The notes beneath the pieces are model-generated. The model searched no databases. It worked only from the letters and a program-made list of their open reading frames with translations, and was not told the origin of the DNA. From the NCBI GenBank assembly GCA_035263065.1, contig DATFRS010000233.1, positions 1-7,394 on the forward strand: a stretch of DNA of 7,394 bases, given 5' to 3'. A program made the translations under genes and the position numbers. Below, piece by piece: positions 5,972 to 7,394 of this stretch. Source of the stretch: Dokdonella_A sp035263065 (lineage in GTDB: Bacteria; Pseudomonadota; Gammaproteobacteria; Xanthomonadales; Rhodanobacteraceae). Position 1 is the first letter of the stretch, and each line of letters opens with the position of its first letter.

Positions 5972-7394
5972 ATGACGTCGATCGGACCCCGGCCCACCGG
6001 CGCGCGCGTTCCGTTCGCGAACGCCGCGGAAGGCGATGCGCGCGCGAACGATCGGCTGCAGGGCCTCAACGCCTCGGAGCGCGCCGCGCTCCATCAGGCG
6101 TCGCACCACATCCAGCGCGGCGACGGCATCGCGGCCGAGAACGCGCTGCGCGGCGTGCTCGGCGCGCATCCCGAGCATCCGGAGACGCTGCGCCTCTATG
6201 CGATCGTGTGCCAGCTCCGCGGCCGCGGCGGCGAGGCGCTCGCGGCAATCCGGCACGCCATCAGGAAGCAGCCGCTCGACCCGCTTTTGATGAACACGCT
6301 CGGGTCGCTGCTGCGCGGCGCGGGCGATCTCGCTGGCGCCGAGGTCGCATTCCGTCGTGCCTGCGAGCTGCAGCCCGACCTCGCGTCGGCGTGGCTCAAC
6401 CTCGGCACGAACCTGCAGATGCAGGCCGATACGCGGCAGGCGCAGGCGGCCTTCGCGCGCGCGGTCGAATGCGAGCCGGGCTACGTGATGGCGCACGTCG
6501 CGAACGGCAACGCGCTGCAGGCGCTCGGGCGCATCGACGAAGCGGCGGCGCAATTCCGCGCGGCGCTCGCGTCCGATCCGCGCGCGGTGCTCGCGTGGGC
6601 GGGGCTTGCCGAGATCAAGACGATGCCGCTCGGCGCCGACGATCTCGTCGCGCTCGAAGACATGACGGGCGACGCGACGCTCGGCGACGAGGAGCGCGCG
6701 ATCGCCGGGTTCGCGCTCGGCCGCGGGCTCGAGGATCAGGAACGCTATCCCGAAGCGTTCGCCGCGTTCGATACCGCGAATGCGACGATGCGTCGCCTGA
6801 TGCCGTGGGATGCCGCGGCGCATTCGCAGCAGATCGACGCGATCGCGAGTGCCTTCGCGACGCCGCCGGCGACTGCGCATGACGCGACGCTCGGCCGCGA
6901 CGTCGTCTTCGTGGTCAGCCTGCCGCGTGCGGGCTCGACGCTCGCCGAGCAGATCCTCGGCGCGCATCCCGACGTCGAAGGCGCCGGCGAGCTCAACGAC
7001 CTGCCGCTGATCCTGCAGGAAGAATCGCAGCGCCGCGGCGAAGCGTTCGCGGAATGGGCGCCGAAGGCGACGCCGGACGACTGGCAGCGCCTCGGCACCG
7101 GGTATCTCGAACGCACCGCGCGCTGGCGCACTTCGCATCGCGTGCACGTCGACAAGGCCGTGTTCAACTGGCCGCTGGTCGGCGCGATCGCCGCGATGCT
7201 GCCGGGTGCGCACATCGTCAACTGCCGCCGCGATCCGCTCGAAACCGCGTGGTCGTGCTTCAAGCAGCGCTTCGTGCGCGGCCAGCAGGTGTTCTCGTAC
7301 GCGCTCGACGATATCGGCGCCTACTGGATCGACTACGACCGCCTGATGTTCTTCTGGCACGCGCGCTATCCGGGGCGCATCTTCGAGCTCGTCC
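5972..7394 (+). CDS. TPR-sulfotransferase, 3' end beyond window
   Basis: 474 codons are visible and the frame is open to the last base, so the C-terminal part is missing. The start ATG lies 3 bp after the previous stop (TAG at 5966-5968). With no strong Shine-Dalgarno, coupling to the upstream gene is likely. After a short variable start come TPR units (about 35-275), for example ASAWLNLGTNLQMQADTRQA (138-157). The sulfotransferase domain then begins at about 310. Catalytic features look intact: LPRAGST (317-323, Arg319), Glu340 at the +21 position, DK (394-395) and NCRRD (417-421), followed by ETAWSCFK. By family it is a PAPS-dependent sulfotransferase with TPRs for substrate or partner binding; the acceptor is unknown. 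It is a paralogue of the gene upstream, sharing identical DNA such as GTGGTCAGCCTGCCGCG at both PAPS loops. Confidence 0.9.
   Translation, partial: MTSIGPRPTGARVPFANAAEGDARANDRLQGLNASERAALHQASHHIQRGDGIAAENALRGVLGAHPEHPETLRLYAIVCQLRGRGGEALAAIRHAIRKQPLDPLLMNTLGSLLRGAGDLAGAEVAFRRACELQPDLASAWLNLGTNLQMQADTRQAQAAFARAVECEPGYVMAHVANGNALQALGRIDEAAAQFRAALASDPRAVLAWAGLAEIKTMPLGADDLVALEDMTGDATLGDEERAIAGFALGRGLEDQERYPEAFAAFDTANATMRRLMPWDAAAHSQQIDAIASAFATPPATAHDATLGRDVVFVVSLPRAGSTLAEQILGAHPDVEGAGELNDLPLILQEESQRRGEAFAEWAPKATPDDWQRLGTGYLERTARWRTSHRVHVDKAVFNWPLVGAIAAMLPGAHIVNCRRDPLETAWSCFKQRFVRGQQVFSYALDDIGAYWIDYDRLMFFWHARYPGRIFELV

Noticed and set aside
4841..7360. Long open frame on the minus strand (839 codons) opposite the sulfotransferase genes
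   Set aside because: It is antisense to two clear TPR-sulfotransferase genes. In very high-GC DNA the opposite strand stays open by codon bias, and the translation is Arg/Ala/Glu-rich with no recognisable domain.

Overview
The window is very GC-rich DNA from a proteobacterium. Codons ending in G or C dominate throughout. The hairpin-rich intergenic block at the left edge resembles repeats I associate with Xanthomonadales (Lysobacter/Xanthomonas-type genomes). That placement is recalled, not searched, and should be treated as likely rather than proven.

Layout. Bases 1-288 hold no convincing gene. They hold a dense run of short, almost perfect inverted repeats. Bases 289-582 form the leader of the first operon, with only a weak ECF-type promoter candidate. 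Bases 583-2600 are a compact three-gene operon of the HvfABC/bufferin type. The first gene encodes an exported Cys-motif RiPP precursor that also carries a pair of EF-hands. The second encodes an MNIO (DUF692) peptide-modifying enzyme, and the third its DUF2063 partner. Gaps are 7 bp between A and B, with a 17 bp overlap between B and C. In this family the enzyme pair modifies Cys residues in EGKCG-like motifs and the exported product binds copper.

After a 131 bp gap with a possible promoter come two genes on the same strand, 3 bp apart (2732-5968 and 5972 to beyond the window end). Both encode tetratricopeptide-repeat (TPR) proteins fused to sulfotransferase domains. The first, of 1078 residues, is a tandem TPR-sulfotransferase-TPR-sulfotransferase protein. 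Its first catalytic domain keeps all residues expected from tyrosylprotein-sulfotransferase-like enzymes. In its second domain the PAPS-loop Arg, the putative catalytic Glu, the Lys and the Arg pair are all replaced, so it looks like a pseudoenzyme. The second gene is a further TPR-sulfotransferase paralogue with intact motifs, cut off by the window end.

The most unusual points are the EF-hand pair lying between two sets of Cys motifs in the RiPP precursor, the tandem active/dead sulfotransferase protein, and the packed hairpin array. Nothing in the sequence proves that the metallophore operon and the sulfotransferase pair work together. Their adjacency is only suggestive.
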